From the NCBI GenBank assembly GCA_023433445.1, contig JAEZCS010000228.1, positions 1-46,820 of the forward strand: a stretch of 46,820 nt of DNA. Reading direction: 5' to 3'. This stretch comes from Pseudomonadota bacterium. Its GTDB lineage: Bacteria > Pseudomonadota > Alphaproteobacteria > Sphingomonadales > Sphingomonadaceae. Positions 8,293-17,379 of the stretch are shown one piece after another; position 1 is the first letter of the stretch, and each line of letters starts with the position of its first letter. The notes below the pieces were generated by a model. It was not told where the DNA came from. It searched no databases and saw only the letters and a list, made by a program, of their open reading frames with translations. A program made the translations under genes and the position numbers.

Positions 8293-9197
8293 GCGCCGAT
8301 CCTCCGCCGCGAAATGATGGGCTCCGCATGGTCATCCGCCAGCCGGGCGACCACGTCCGCCAAAGGTTCGACAACCACGGCCATCCAATGGGCATTGGCA
8401 TGCAGCAGATTGTCGCCGTCCGTCATGATGCCGACATGGCCAGGGAAGAAGATGAAGTCGCCCCGCTCCAAAGGCTCGTCGGCGGGAAGAGCGTCGCCGA
8501 TGCCCTCGCGCTGCAAATCCGTGTCGCGCGGCGCCTTGATCCCGCACTGGCCAAGCGCGACCTGGACAAGGCCGGAACAGTCGATCCCGCGATGACCGCG
8601 CCCACCCCAGACATAGGGCTGGCCCAGATAGCGCAGCGCCACCGCGACCCAATCGCTTTCCAGCACATCCGCGCTTACGGCATGGCGCTCATGCACATAT
8701 CCTTCGGCGCAGGCGATGAAGTCGCCTTGGGCTTGCCCCGTAAAGAGCGCGCCGCCCGGCCAATAGTCACGGATGGGCGACTTTATGTCGGCCGCGCTGA
8801 AGAGAGGGGCCGTGCCGGCGAACACCCGATGGTCGGTCTGTTCATGCACGTCCAGCGCCTCGCGCCGCACATAGCCAACATAGCCGTCATGCCCGCAAAA
8901 GCCCCAGGCCCAGTCGGTTGTCACGTCCAGCGCATGAAAGCTTTCGCCGCGCAGCAATTCGCTCACCGCCATCGACGTCACCGCGGGCGACGCGAGGATG
9001 GGCGTCCCCGCCACAACGCAGGTCAGTTCGATCGAACGCGCATAATGGGCCGAAAACAGCACCCCCGCCAGCGACAGGTCGGCAAGGTCGCCGCGCGCGG
9101 CATGGATGCGGTTGTCCAGCTTGACGGAGCGGCCGTCCAGTTTGAACCGAATGCGTTCAGGCGGTGCGTTCCGCAGAGGTGAAGTCGTGGCGTTCAT
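8289..9197 (-). CDS. NlpC/P60 (C40) family cell-wall peptidase
   Basis: A 302-residue putative gamma-D-glutamyl-diamino acid endopeptidase acting on peptidoglycan stem peptides. Two N-terminal SH3-like parts (GFCGHDGYVGYVRREAL near 99-115) precede the C40 domain. The catalytic cysteine is C207 in RGIDCSGLVQ and the histidine is H254 in FPGHVGIM, with HANAHWM near 266-272. YLGQPYVWGG is the usual motif ahead of the cysteine. There is no signal peptide, common in this family. The ATG at 9197 lies 41 bp inside the marR gene, and the stop overlaps argC by 4 bp, so marR, this gene and argC probably form one transcript. Confidence 0.85.
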   Translation of the reverse strand: MNATTSPLRNAPPERIRFKLDGRSVKLDNRIHAARGDLADLSLAGVLFSAHYARSIELTCVVAGTPILASPAVTSMAVSELLRGESFHALDVTTDWAWGFCGHDGYVGYVRREALDVHEQTDHRVFAGTAPLFSAADIKSPIRDYWPGGALFTGQAQGDFIACAEGYVHERHAVSADVLESDWVAVALRYLGQPYVWGGRGHRGIDCSGLVQVALGQCGIKAPRDTDLQREGIGDALPADEPLERGDFIFFPGHVGIMTDGDNLLHANAHWMAVVVEPLADVVARLADDHAEPIISRRRIGA

Positions 9198-9564
9198 CGC
9201 GGCCGTTCCCTGCGATGAAATGGTGAAACGCGTCAAGGAATTCCGCCCCTTTTGGGGTTCGTGTGATGAAAATATTGCGCCGATCGGCCGCATCCCGCTC
9301 CCGGCGAAGATATCCAAGCGCGGAAAGCTTGTTCAACGCCCGTGTAATCACAGGCTTCGAAACATGCAGCGCCTCTGCGAGTCCCCGCACCGTGTGCGGC
9401 CCGGAACTGATGTACACGGTCATCATCAGCGCCATTTGGCGATTGGTAAGATCGGGCCTGCCCGATCGTACATAATCGACCAGCGTACGCATCCATTGGG
9501 CGAGCGGCTTCAAACCTGGGCGGTCGAGCTCAGCGGTCTGATCCTGTGCAGTGGCGGCATCCAT
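9157..9564 (-). CDS. MarR-family transcriptional regulator
   Basis: A 135-residue winged-helix regulator. The core reads LTNRQMALMMTVYISSGPHTVRGLAEALHVSKPVITRALNKL, with the recognition helix in VSKPVITRALNKLSALGYL and the wing RRERDAADRRNIFI. I chose ATG at 9564, preceded by a GGGGG stretch; an upstream ATG at 9588 would add eight residues. Its 3' end overlaps the start of the NlpC/P60 gene by 41 bp. The ligand and targets are unknown; autoregulation of the marR-peptidase-argC transcript is a reasonable guess. Confidence 0.85.
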   Translation of the reverse strand: MDAATAQDQTAELDRPGLKPLAQWMRTLVDYVRSGRPDLTNRQMALMMTVYISSGPHTVRGLAEALHVSKPVITRALNKLSALGYLRRERDAADRRNIFITRTPKGAEFLDAFHHFIAGNGRDERHDFTSAERTA

Positions 9565-9611
9565 GCCCCCGTAACGCACAATGCACAATCCGGTTGCGTA
9601 ACGGCCTCATG

Positions 9612-11006
9612 CTATGATTTTTCATAACGCTGCTCCAGCATGCGGAACATGGCGCGCAGGCCCAATGCCTCGCCGCCCTTGGGGCGCCCCGGCCGTGCCG
9701 ATGGCCGCCAGGCGAAAGTGTCCAGGTGGATCCATTTCGCCTTTTCCGGCACGAACCGCTTCAGGAACAGCGCGGCGGTGATGGCGCCCGCAAAGCCGCC
9801 TTCGCCCGCATTGTTGATGTCGGCGATGTCCGATTTCAGCATATCGGCATAGCCGTCCCACAATGGCAGGCGCCAACTTGGATCGTCCACCTCGCTGCCC
9901 GCCCGGTCCATTTCCGCCGCCAGTGCATCGTCATTGGTGAAGAGGGCAGGGAGGTCGGGGCCCACGGCGACACGGGCCGCACCCGTCAGCGTGGCATAGT
10001 CGATGACAAGCTCCGGCTCATCTTCGCCCGCCAAGGTCAGTGCATCGGCCAGCACCAACCGTCCTTCCGCATCGGTATTGCCGATTTCCACCGTCAGTCC
10101 CTTGCGGCTGCGCAATATGTCGCCGGGGCGGAATGCGTTCGCGCCCACGGCGTTTTCCGCCGCCGGGATCAGCACATGCAATTGCACAGGCAGGCGCGCG
10201 CCCATGATCAGTCGTGCGAGTGCCAGCGCATGCGCCGCCCCGCCCATATCCTTCTTCATCAACCGCATGGCCGATGACGGCTTGATGTCGAGGCCCCCGC
10301 TATCGAAGCAGATGCCCTTGCCGACGATGGCGATGCGCGGATGCTGCGGATCACCCCAGCGCAGTTCGATAAGGCGCGGGGCAAATTCCTTGCCCGCCGC
10401 CCGGCCGACGGCATGGATCATCGGAAAACCCTGCTCCAACGGGTCGCCCTTCGTCACTGTGAAGCGCGCGCCAAATTTCTCCGCGATCCTGGCAGCTTCC
10501 TCCTCCAACTGCGCAGGCCCCATGTCGCCTGCGGGCATGTTGACCAGGTCGCGCACCAGCGCCACCGCCTCCGCCAGCCTGACCGTCGCATCGATCTGCG
10601 CCACCTCGGCGGTCAGCAGCACGCGCGCCCCGGCGGCATTGTCGTCGCGACGATAGCGGTCGAACTTGTATTGCGCCGTCAGCCAACCGAGCATGGCCGG
10701 TCCGGCCGTCCCCTCCGCCAGACGATATTGACCCTCGGGCAATATCTCCGCCAGCTTGGCGAGGCACCAGCTGCTGAGCTTCGATTTGTTCGCGACCCCC
10801 GTGACCACCGACCAGTCGGAAGGGTCATCTCCCGGAATGATCGCATGCTCATATCCTTTTCCCGCGAATTTCTGGGCGGCAAGGATGGCGCGCACCCGCT
10901 GCGGCTGAGCGGAAAGCCAGCTTTCGAAGCTTTCCGCGTCGACGATCTGGATCATATGGGCGGGCTGGTTGTTATCTGCTTTCAGCAGATCTGAATAATC
11001 GGTCAT
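9612..11006 (-). CDS. Leucyl aminopeptidase family (M17) metallopeptidase
   Basis: A 464-residue cytosolic di-metal aminopeptidase that trims N-terminal residues from peptides. The C-terminal catalytic domain shows the M17 metal and active-site blocks: GKGICFDSGGLDIKP with the metal-binding lysine and aspartate, MKKDMGGAA, and the signature NTDAEGRLVLADAL. The N-terminal domain (about residues 1-150) is the divergent regulatory part. I chose ATG at 11006 (MTDYSDLLKADN); an earlier possible start would add 26 unlikely residues. It stands alone 47 bp upstream of marR. Confidence 0.92.
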   Translation of the reverse strand: MTDYSDLLKADNNQPAHMIQIVDAESFESWLSAQPQRVRAILAAQKFAGKGYEHAIIPGDDPSDWSVVTGVANKSKLSSWCLAKLAEILPEGQYRLAEGTAGPAMLGWLTAQYKFDRYRRDDNAAGARVLLTAEVAQIDATVRLAEAVALVRDLVNMPAGDMGPAQLEEEAARIAEKFGARFTVTKGDPLEQGFPMIHAVGRAAGKEFAPRLIELRWGDPQHPRIAIVGKGICFDSGGLDIKPSSAMRLMKKDMGGAAHALALARLIMGARLPVQLHVLIPAAENAVGANAFRPGDILRSRKGLTVEIGNTDAEGRLVLADALTLAGEDEPELVIDYATLTGAARVAVGPDLPALFTNDDALAAEMDRAGSEVDDPSWRLPLWDGYADMLKSDIADINNAGEGGFAGAITAALFLKRFVPEKAKWIHLDTFAWRPSARPGRPKGGEALGLRAMFRMLEQRYEKS

Positions 11007-11146
11007 GGGCAGGATTCTGAACAAGGATGGCAGTGTTGGAAAGCCCCATTTTCGCCGCGCAGCCCTCTCCATCTGCCCTGTCATGTTTGCGCGCGGCGCG
11101 CGAAGGGTCTAGATTGATGTCAACGCTAACTGGCAAGGAGAGTGAC

Positions 11147-11350
11147 ATGGTGATGCATGGCGATGACGCGCGGCAGCAGGCGCTCCGTGCACGTGCCTAT
11201 CAACTGGCGGAGAGCGGAAAGTTCGACGGCGCGCATGCGGTCGAGCAGGCTCTGATCGCGGAAGGCTGGCCCAATGCCTCCGCCGCGCTTCAAAGCAGCT
11301 ATGCCCGCAAGGCGATCAGCGAGCGCTGTCTGGCGGCCAAGCCGCACTGA
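11147..11350 (+). CDS. Small hypothetical protein, translationally coupled to a lipoprotein gene
   Basis: A 67-residue protein with two likely helices: RQQALRARAYQLAESGKFDGAHAVEQALIAEGW and ALQSSYARKAISERC. An AAGGAGA ribosome-binding site lies 7 nt before the ATG at 11147. Its TGA overlaps the ATG of the next gene by one base (TGATG). I do not recognise a named family; the pattern of an Ala-rich helix followed by EGWPNA suggests a small adaptor or DNA-binding fold, but no function can be claimed. Confidence 0.7.
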   Translation: MVMHGDDARQQALRARAYQLAESGKFDGAHAVEQALIAEGWPNASAALQSSYARKAISERCLAAKPH

Positions 11351-12198
11351 TGCAGCGGTTTTCGATGCAAAAGAAGGTGGGGCCGGTCGCAGGACTGGCC
11401 CTCTTTCTCTGTGCCTGCACCTCGTCCGCCGGTGATCAGTCAGCGGAGGGTGCTGACACTGGCAACGATGCCGCCACGCTGAATTTCGTCGACCGCATGG
11501 CCGGTGCGGAACAACCAAAGCCGCCGTCGGACCCATTTCAGCAGGCCGAAAAGACAGATTTGCTGGAATTTGGCTATGCCTGGCCCGCTCAGGCATCCGC
11601 TGTGCCGCAGATCGCCGCCAAATTGCGCAAGGATATGGAAAGCGGCAAGGCGGACGCGCTCAAGATGGCGACAGACGACCGCAAATCGGCGCAGCAATCG
11701 GGTTTTCCCTTTCACGCTCATAGTCTGGAAACGCGCTGGACCGTCGCGGCAGACACGCCGCGCTTCCTGTCGCTTCGTTCAAGCCGCTATACCTTTACCG
11801 GCGGCGCGCATGGCATGACCGGCTATAATGTTCTGCTGTGGGACAAGGCGCGCAAGCGGGAAACCAGTGTCAAGGCGCTGATGACCACACCCGCCGCCTT
11901 CGCTGATGCCATCCGCAAACCCTTTTGCGACGGCCTGGACCAGGCCCGTGCGAAAAAGCGGGGAGGGCCGGTCATGCGTGGCGATGATCCCTTCACGGAA
12001 TGTGTAGACCCGATGAAGGAAGTCCTTGTCCCTACATCGCGCGATGGCAAGCTGATCGACCGGATCGTCGTCGTCATCGGCCCCTACAGCGCCGGCCCCT
12101 ATGCGGAAGGAACCTATGAAGTCCCGCTGCCCGTGGATGCAGCCATGCTGAAAGCGATCAAGACCGAATATCAGGACGCGTTCGCGGGCGCTCCGTAA
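11350..12198 (+). CDS. DUF4163/DUF3298 domain lipoprotein
   Basis: A 282-residue exported protein. The N-terminus ends in GLALFLCAC, a lipobox-like signal, so it is probably an envelope lipoprotein. The middle carries the DUF4163-type PdaC/RsiV-like segment: RFLSLRSSRYTFTGGAHGMTGYNVLLWDKARKR. A DUF3298-like end follows, with the IGPYSAGPYAEGTYEVPLP signature. In other bacteria this domain pair occurs in PdaC and in the anti-sigma factor RsiV, which bind lysozyme or carbohydrate; the function here is open. Its last 28 bp overlap the convergent rimO gene. Confidence 0.75.
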   Translation: MQRFSMQKKVGPVAGLALFLCACTSSAGDQSAEGADTGNDAATLNFVDRMAGAEQPKPPSDPFQQAEKTDLLEFGYAWPAQASAVPQIAAKLRKDMESGKADALKMATDDRKSAQQSGFPFHAHSLETRWTVAADTPRFLSLRSSRYTFTGGAHGMTGYNVLLWDKARKRETSVKALMTTPAAFADAIRKPFCDGLDQARAKKRGGPVMRGDDPFTECVDPMKEVLVPTSRDGKLIDRIVVVIGPYSAGPYAEGTYEVPLPVDAAMLKAIKTEYQDAFAGAP

Positions 12199-13544
12199 AG
12201 ATCATGCTCGTCGGCATCCTCGATGATAACGTCGAGGATGTCGCCAGCTTTCAGTCCTTCGCCAACGTCGCGCAGGAAAACATTCCCGTCGATCTCCGGC
12301 GCATCTGCCTGGCTGCGCGCGGTCGCCCCGGTCGATCCGTCTTCGTCCGGCTCGCCAACCTCGTCGATGATCACCGGCAGCACGCGACCGATCTTCGCCT
12401 GCAACTTGGCGGCCGAAATCGCGGCGGTCTTTTCCATGATCCGCTGGTAGCGTTCTTCCTTGACCTCTTCGGGCACCGCGCCGGGCAAGTCATTCGCCGC
12501 CGCGCCCTCCACGGGCTCGAACCGGAACGCGCCCACGCGGTCCAGCTGCGCCTCATCCAGCCAATCGAGCAGATATTGGAAGTCCGCCTCCGTTTCGCCG
12601 GGGAAGCCGACGACGAAGCTCGAACGGATCGCGATGTCCGGGCAGATGCTCCGCCACTTGCGGATGCGGTCCAGCACCTTTGCCTCGTTCGCGGGGCGCT
12701 TCATGGCCTTCAGCACAGTGGGCGAGGCGTGCTGGAACGGAATGTCGAGATAGGGCGTCAGCAACCCCTCGGCCATCAGCGGGATGACGTGATCCACATG
12801 CGGATAGGGATAGACATAGTGCAGCCGCACCCATGGCGCCGCGCCCTCGCTGGTGCGCAGCTGGCCCAGTTCCCGCGCCAGGTCAGTCATGTGCGCCCGG
12901 ACCTCGCGGCCCTTCCACGCCCGCGGCTCATGCCGGGTATCGACGCCATAGGCCGAGGTGTCCTGGCTGATCACCAGCAGTTCCTTCGTGCCCGCCGCGA
13001 CCAGCTTCTCCGCCTCGCGCAGCACCGCATCGATCCTGCGCGACACCAGATCGCCCCTGATCGAGGGAATGATGCAGAAGGAGCAGCGATGGTTGCAGCC
13101 CTCCGAAATCTTGAGGTAGCTGTAATGGCGCGGCGTCAGCTTCAGCCCGCCTTCGGGCACCAGGTCGACAAAGGCGTTGGGAATCGGCGGTGATGCGTCA
13201 TGCACCGCATTCACCACCTGCTCATATTGATGCGCACCCGTAACGGCCAACACCTGCGGGAATTTCGCGCGGATCACGTCCGCTTCGTCGCCCATACATC
13301 CCGTCACGATGACGCGGCCATTTTCCGCGATCGCCTCGCCAATCGCCTCCAGCGACTCTTCCTTCGCGGAATCCAGGAAGCCGCAGGTATTCACCAGCAC
13401 CACGTCGGCCCCGGCATAGTCCGCGGACATCAGATAGCCGTCGGACCGCAGCTTGGTAAGGATGCGTTCGCTGTCTACCAGGTTCTTGGGACAGCCGAGC
13501 GACACCATGCCGACCTTCGGCGCTTCAGGGATTTTGGTTGCCAT
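12171..13544 (-). CDS. rimO: Ribosomal protein S12 methylthiotransferase RimO
   Basis: A 457-residue radical-SAM methylthiotransferase that adds a methylthio group to the beta-carbon of an aspartate in ribosomal protein S12. The N-terminal MTTase domain has the three cluster cysteines in SLGCPKN, NTCGFLDSAKEES and TGCMGDEADV. The radical-SAM CxxxCxxC motif is CNHRCSFC. A C-terminal TRAM domain ends the protein. I chose ATG at 13544 (MATKIPEAPKVGMVSLGC). It converges on the DUF4163 gene with a 28-bp overlap. Confidence 0.95.
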   Translation of the reverse strand: MATKIPEAPKVGMVSLGCPKNLVDSERILTKLRSDGYLMSADYAGADVVLVNTCGFLDSAKEESLEAIGEAIAENGRVIVTGCMGDEADVIRAKFPQVLAVTGAHQYEQVVNAVHDASPPIPNAFVDLVPEGGLKLTPRHYSYLKISEGCNHRCSFCIIPSIRGDLVSRRIDAVLREAEKLVAAGTKELLVISQDTSAYGVDTRHEPRAWKGREVRAHMTDLARELGQLRTSEGAAPWVRLHYVYPYPHVDHVIPLMAEGLLTPYLDIPFQHASPTVLKAMKRPANEAKVLDRIRKWRSICPDIAIRSSFVVGFPGETEADFQYLLDWLDEAQLDRVGAFRFEPVEGAAANDLPGAVPEEVKEERYQRIMEKTAAISAAKLQAKIGRVLPVIIDEVGEPDEDGSTGATARSQADAPEIDGNVFLRDVGEGLKAGDILDVIIEDADEHDLYGAPANAS

Positions 13545-13598
13545 GATCGGCGCGCACATAGGGATTTTTGCGCCAAATGTCACGCCCGCCGCAGAAGA

Positions 13599-14657
13599 TC
13601 AGCGCGGCCCGTCCGTCGCGTCGTCGCCACGCCCTTGAACAATTTCGATAATCAGGTCGCCAGCCTCCAGCTTTTGCGCGTCTTCTTCCCAGAAGCCGAT
13701 GACCCGCTGGCCCCTGTAGATCCGCACGCCAAGCCCGGTCTTGATCGCCGACAGCGGCCCGCCAATCTCGCTGGGAAGTGCGGGGCGCTCATGCAGCTTC
13801 ACCCGCCCGCCTGATGCGGCCAGGTCCGCCATATAGTCGGCGATGTGCCGCCCGCTCGTGCTTCCCGCCAGCAACAGCCCGGCAAAGCTCACCGGATTGA
13901 TCACCGTCGTCGCCCCGGCCTGCCGCGCGGGCAGCTCATTATCCTCGTTCCGCACGACGATGCTGATCGGCACCCCGGGGGCCAGATGCCGCGCGGTCAG
14001 CGTGATGAGGATCGACGTGTCGTCCCGCCCGGCGGACACGATCATCGCGCGCGCCCGATCGATCGCGACATCCTTCAGCGTCTGATCCCGCGTCGAATCG
14101 CCGCACATCACGCTGCAGCCCAGATCCTCAGCATCCATCAGCGACTTTTCCTGCGGGTCGATCACCACGATCTCGCGCGGGTTGACGCCCCGCTCCAGCA
14201 GCTCCCGCACTGCGTCGCGCCCGCTGGTGCCAAAGCCTGTGACAACGATATGATTATGCAAATCGGCCTGAATGCGAGCCATGCGCCACCTGTAGAAGAT
14301 GTTGCGGAAAAAGAGGGTATAGGCCGTCCCGAGGAAAATCAGCCATACGAACAGCCGGATCGGCGTCACCAGCAGCGCTTCGAACAGCCGCGCTTCCGGG
14401 GTTACCGGCACGATGTCGCCATAGCCGACCGTGGTCACGGTGACGGTCGTGAAATAGAGCACATCGATGAAGCTGATGTGGTCGTCCAGAGTGTCCTTCA
14501 GTCCATCGCGCCCGATCCAGTGGATCAGCAGCACCACCGCGATCAGCCCGAACACCAGCCCCACGCGCCAGCCCAGATCCGCCCATATCGGCATGGAGGA
14601 CCGCCGCCGCAGGAACCCGGTCTGCGCCAGGGGAGGGCGGGTAGGGTTGATCCTCAT
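13599..14657 (-). CDS. Potassium channel family protein with TrkA-N and TrkA-C domains
   Basis: A 352-residue two-TM K+ channel with a cytoplasmic RCK module. TM1 is WRVGLVFGLIAVVLLIHWIG, the pore loop has the selectivity filter TVGYGD near residue 76, and TM2 is LFVWLIFLGTAYTLFF. The Rossmann part begins HIVVTGFGTSGRDAV with a GxGxxG-like nucleotide site and DPQEKS after the second strand. A TrkA-C-type end follows (GGPLSAIKTGLGVRIYRG...EAGDLIIEIV). This matches MthK-like channels gated by nucleotide or divalent ions. The start at 14657 lies 19 bp after surE, so both probably share a transcript. Confidence 0.9.
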   Translation of the reverse strand: MRINPTRPPLAQTGFLRRRSSMPIWADLGWRVGLVFGLIAVVLLIHWIGRDGLKDTLDDHISFIDVLYFTTVTVTTVGYGDIVPVTPEARLFEALLVTPIRLFVWLIFLGTAYTLFFRNIFYRWRMARIQADLHNHIVVTGFGTSGRDAVRELLERGVNPREIVVIDPQEKSLMDAEDLGCSVMCGDSTRDQTLKDVAIDRARAMIVSAGRDDTSILITLTARHLAPGVPISIVVRNEDNELPARQAGATTVINPVSFAGLLLAGSTSGRHIADYMADLAASGGRVKLHERPALPSEIGGPLSAIKTGLGVRIYRGQRVIGFWEEDAQKLEAGDLIIEIVQGRGDDATDGPR

Positions 14658-14676
14658 CGTGCGCGCCGACCGCTCC

Positions 14677-15441
14677 TCACGCCTCGAACAGCCGCGCCGT
14701 CGCCGCCATCGCGCCATCCTGCGTCAAGTCATAGTGGAGCGGCGTCACCGTCACATAGCCTTCCGCAATGGCGGCAAGGTCGCTGCCTTCGGGCACCGAC
14801 GAACTGCTGCCAAGGCCGAACCAGTAATAGGGGTAGCCGCGTGGATCGGTCCCTTCGACGATCTGCGTGCGATCAACGTCGTGGAAACCCTGCCGCACGA
14901 CGCGGATGCCCATCACCGCTTCCGGCTCGATCGCCGGGAAGTTGACGTTGAACAGCAGGCGCGGGCTCGCGGGCATGTCGACCAGCGGGCGAAGCACCTT
15001 CTCGCCCCAGGCGCTCGCAGCGGCGAAGGGCACCATATCGCCCATACCCTCGCGCGCGTAGACCTGGCTCAGCGCGATCGACTTGATCCCGGAAATCGCG
15101 CCCTCCATCGCGGCCGAAACCGTGCCCGAATAGGTCACATCCTCGGCCAGATTGGCGCCCCGGTTGACACCGGACAGCAGCAGGTCGGGCTTGGCATCCT
15201 TCATCAGATGCCCGACCGCCATCATCACCGCATCCGTGGGCGTGCCGGTGACGCTATAATGTTTCTCGCCATGCTGCCGGATGCGCAGCGGTCGGGTAAG
15301 CGTCAGGCTGTGCCCGGCGCCGGACTGTTCCTCCGCAGGCGCGACGATCCAGATATCGTCCGACAGCGTCCGCGCAATCTCCTCCAGCACCTTCAGGCCA
15401 GGAGCATATACTCCATCGTCATTGGTCAGCAGGATGCGCAT
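14677..15441 (-). CDS. surE: 5'/3'-nucleotidase SurE
   Basis: A 254-residue SurE phosphatase that removes phosphate from nucleoside monophosphates and short polyphosphates; a stress-survival enzyme. The metal-binding signature is at the N-terminus, MRILLTNDDGVYAPGL (D8, D9). The second signature is SGVNRGANLAEDVTYSGTVSAA. The length is normal. In many proteobacteria surE is near serS and pcm; here serS is 117 bp upstream, separated by a palindromic repeat, and the K+ channel gene follows. Confidence 0.95.
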   Translation of the reverse strand: MRILLTNDDGVYAPGLKVLEEIARTLSDDIWIVAPAEEQSGAGHSLTLTRPLRIRQHGEKHYSVTGTPTDAVMMAVGHLMKDAKPDLLLSGVNRGANLAEDVTYSGTVSAAMEGAISGIKSIALSQVYAREGMGDMVPFAAASAWGEKVLRPLVDMPASPRLLFNVNFPAIEPEAVMGIRVVRQGFHDVDRTQIVEGTDPRGYPYYWFGLGSSSSVPEGSDLAAIAEGYVTVTPLHYDLTQDGAMAATARLFEA

Positions 15442-15467
15442 ATTTTCAAACCACCCCCAGAATTCCC

Positions 15468-15543
15468 GTCATCCCAGCGTACGCTGGGATCTCATGAGAG
15501 GTCACGCCACGCCGCCCAAGACCCCAGCTTCCGCCGGGGTGAC
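15468..15543. repeat. REP-like palindromic element with a perfect 20-bp palindrome
   Basis: ATCCCAGCGTACGCTGGGAT at 15471-15490 is a perfect palindrome. It is followed by a second part, CCCCAGC...CCGGGGTGAC, that closes the element with the GTGAC/GTCAT ends also seen at 5306-5346. It sits between serS and surE, which are transcribed in the same direction, so it may attenuate or end the serS transcript. Confidence 0.6.
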
Positions 15544-15558
15544 AAGGGACGGGAAGCA

Positions 15559-16836
15559 TCACCGCGGCTCCAACCGCGTCAACCCACCCATATAAGGCGC
15601 CAACACCTCCGGCACGATCACACTGCCATCTTCTTGCTGGTAATTTTCCAGCACCGCAACCAGCGTCCGCCCCACGGCCAGCCCCGAACCGTTCAGCGTA
15701 TGCAGGAAGCGGGTCTGCTTTTCCCCTTCGGGCTTGAACCGCGCATTCATCCGCCGCGCCTGAAAATCGCCGCAGTTGGAAACCGAGCTGATCTCGCGAT
15801 AGGTCTGCTGGCTCGGCAGCCACACCTCCAGATCATAGGTCTTGCGCGCGCCAAAGCCCATGTCGCCGGTGCACAGCAGCATCTTGCGGTAGGGCAGGCC
15901 GAGTGCCTGCAACACGCCCTCTGCGGCGGCGCACATGCGCTCATGCTCGGCGTCCGACTCCTCGGGCTTGCAGATGGCGACCAGCTCCACCTTCTCGAAC
16001 TGATGCTGGCGGATGAAACCGCGCGTATCGCGCCCGGCTGAACCGGCTTCGGACCGGAAACAGGGGGTGAGCGCCGTCAGCCGCATCGGCAGGCTGGCGA
16101 CATCGACGATCTGCTCGCGCACCAGATTGGTGAGCGAAACCTCAGCGGTGGGGATCAGCCAGCGGCCGTCGGTCGTGCGGAACAGATCCTCGGCGAATTT
16201 CGGCAACTGCCCGGTGCCGAACAGTGCCTCGTCCCGCACCAACAGCGGCGGGTTCACTTCCTCATAGCCATTCTCGCCCGACTGGCGATCCAGCATATAT
16301 TGCGCCAACGCGCGGTGCAGCCGCGCCATCTGCCCGCGCAGCGCTGTAAAGCGCGCGCCGGACAGCGCCGCGCCGCCTTCGAAATCCATGCCCAGCGTCG
16401 GGCCGAAATCGGCATGGTCCTGCGGCGTAAAGCTGAACTGCCGGGGGTTGCCCCAACGGCTCACCTCGACATTGTCCGCCTCGTCCGCGCCTTCGGGCAC
16501 ATCGGCAGCGGGCAGGTTGGGAATGGCCGATAACAGGGCGTGCAGCTTCTCGCTGACCTCCCGGTCTTCATTCTCCAGCGCGGGCATGCTTTCCTTGAGC
16601 GCCGCAACTTCGGCCTTCAGCGTCTCGGCCTTTTCCATATCCTTGGCCGCCATGGCCGCACCGATCGCCTTGCTCGCTTCGTTGCGACGGGCCTGGCCCT
16701 GCTGCACCTCCGTCTTGATCGCCCGGCTCCGCTCATCCAGCGCCAATATGTCGGCGCTGGAAGCGGCCAGCCCCCTGCGGGCAAGGCCAGCGTCGAAAGC
16801 TGCGGGATTTTCGCGGATGAAACGAATGTCGTGCAT
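15559..16836 (-). CDS. serS: Seryl-tRNA synthetase
   Basis: A 425-residue class II synthetase that charges tRNA-Ser (and tRNA-Sec where present). The N-terminal ~110 residues form the long antiparallel coiled-coil arm that grips the tRNA variable arm. The catalytic domain has motif 2 in PCFRSEAGSAGRDTRGFIRQHQFEKVEL and motif 3 in NGSGLAVGRTLVAVLENYQ. Length and ends are normal. It is the first gene of the leftward serS-surE-channel series. Confidence 0.97.
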   Translation of the reverse strand: MHDIRFIRENPAAFDAGLARRGLAASSADILALDERSRAIKTEVQQGQARRNEASKAIGAAMAAKDMEKAETLKAEVAALKESMPALENEDREVSEKLHALLSAIPNLPAADVPEGADEADNVEVSRWGNPRQFSFTPQDHADFGPTLGMDFEGGAALSGARFTALRGQMARLHRALAQYMLDRQSGENGYEEVNPPLLVRDEALFGTGQLPKFAEDLFRTTDGRWLIPTAEVSLTNLVREQIVDVASLPMRLTALTPCFRSEAGSAGRDTRGFIRQHQFEKVELVAICKPEESDAEHERMCAAAEGVLQALGLPYRKMLLCTGDMGFGARKTYDLEVWLPSQQTYREISSVSNCGDFQARRMNARFKPEGEKQTRFLHTLNGSGLAVGRTLVAVLENYQQEDGSVIVPEVLAPYMGGLTRLEPR

Positions 16837-16927
16837 GGGTCAGCCCTATGCCGCTCCGCGATCAGCCGCGCAACCCTGCGCGCCCCTGTCCGTTAGTCCT
16901 TGCAACACATCAGGAAAGGAGCCGGTA

Positions 16928-17368
16928 ATGTGGATTGATCATGACGCGATGGTGCTGGTGGCGGACGGCCGCAAATTGCTGTTCTTCCGCAACAAGGGAG
17001 ATCGCATGGCGCCCAATCTGGAAGCCGAGACGGTGAAGGTGCAGGATAATCCGGCTGACCGTTATCAGGCGTCGGACGCGCCCGGTCGCGCCTTCGATTC
17101 CGTGGGCAGCCATCGTAGCGCGATGGAACAGACCAATTTCCACGATCTGGAAGAAGCGCGCTTTGCCGCCGAAGCCGCCGACATGCTCAAGCGCCGCGCG
17201 CTGGCCAATGAATTTGACAAGCTGATCATCGTCGCGCCGCCGACCGCGCTTGGTGAAATGCGCAAGCGATATCACAAGGAGGTGCAAAGCCGCCTGGTGG
17301 GCGAAATCGCCAAGGACCTTAGCAATCATCCAGTGCCGGAAATCGAAAAGATCATCACCCAGAGCTGA
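16928..17368 (+). CDS. Host attachment family protein (baeRF-like)
   Basis: A 146-residue protein of the 'required for attachment to host cells' family, related to the bacterial/archaeal eRF1-like (baeRF) fold. It opens with a beta-strand typical of the family (DAMVLVADGRKLLFFRNKGD). The end EFDKLIIVAPPTALGEMRKRYHKEV...LVGEIAKDLSNHPVPEIEKII is diagnostic. A GGAAAGGAG ribosome-binding site precedes the ATG at 16928. The molecular role is not established; the family name comes from an Agrobacterium annotation. Confidence 0.8.
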   Translation: MWIDHDAMVLVADGRKLLFFRNKGDRMAPNLEAETVKVQDNPADRYQASDAPGRAFDSVGSHRSAMEQTNFHDLEEARFAAEAADMLKRRALANEFDKLIIVAPPTALGEMRKRYHKEVQSRLVGEIAKDLSNHPVPEIEKIITQS

Positions 17369-17379
17369 GCTTTTTGAAC

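Noticed and set aside
12204..13193. 329-codon plus-strand frame
   Set aside because: Antisense shadow of rimO, which has all its cysteine motifs.
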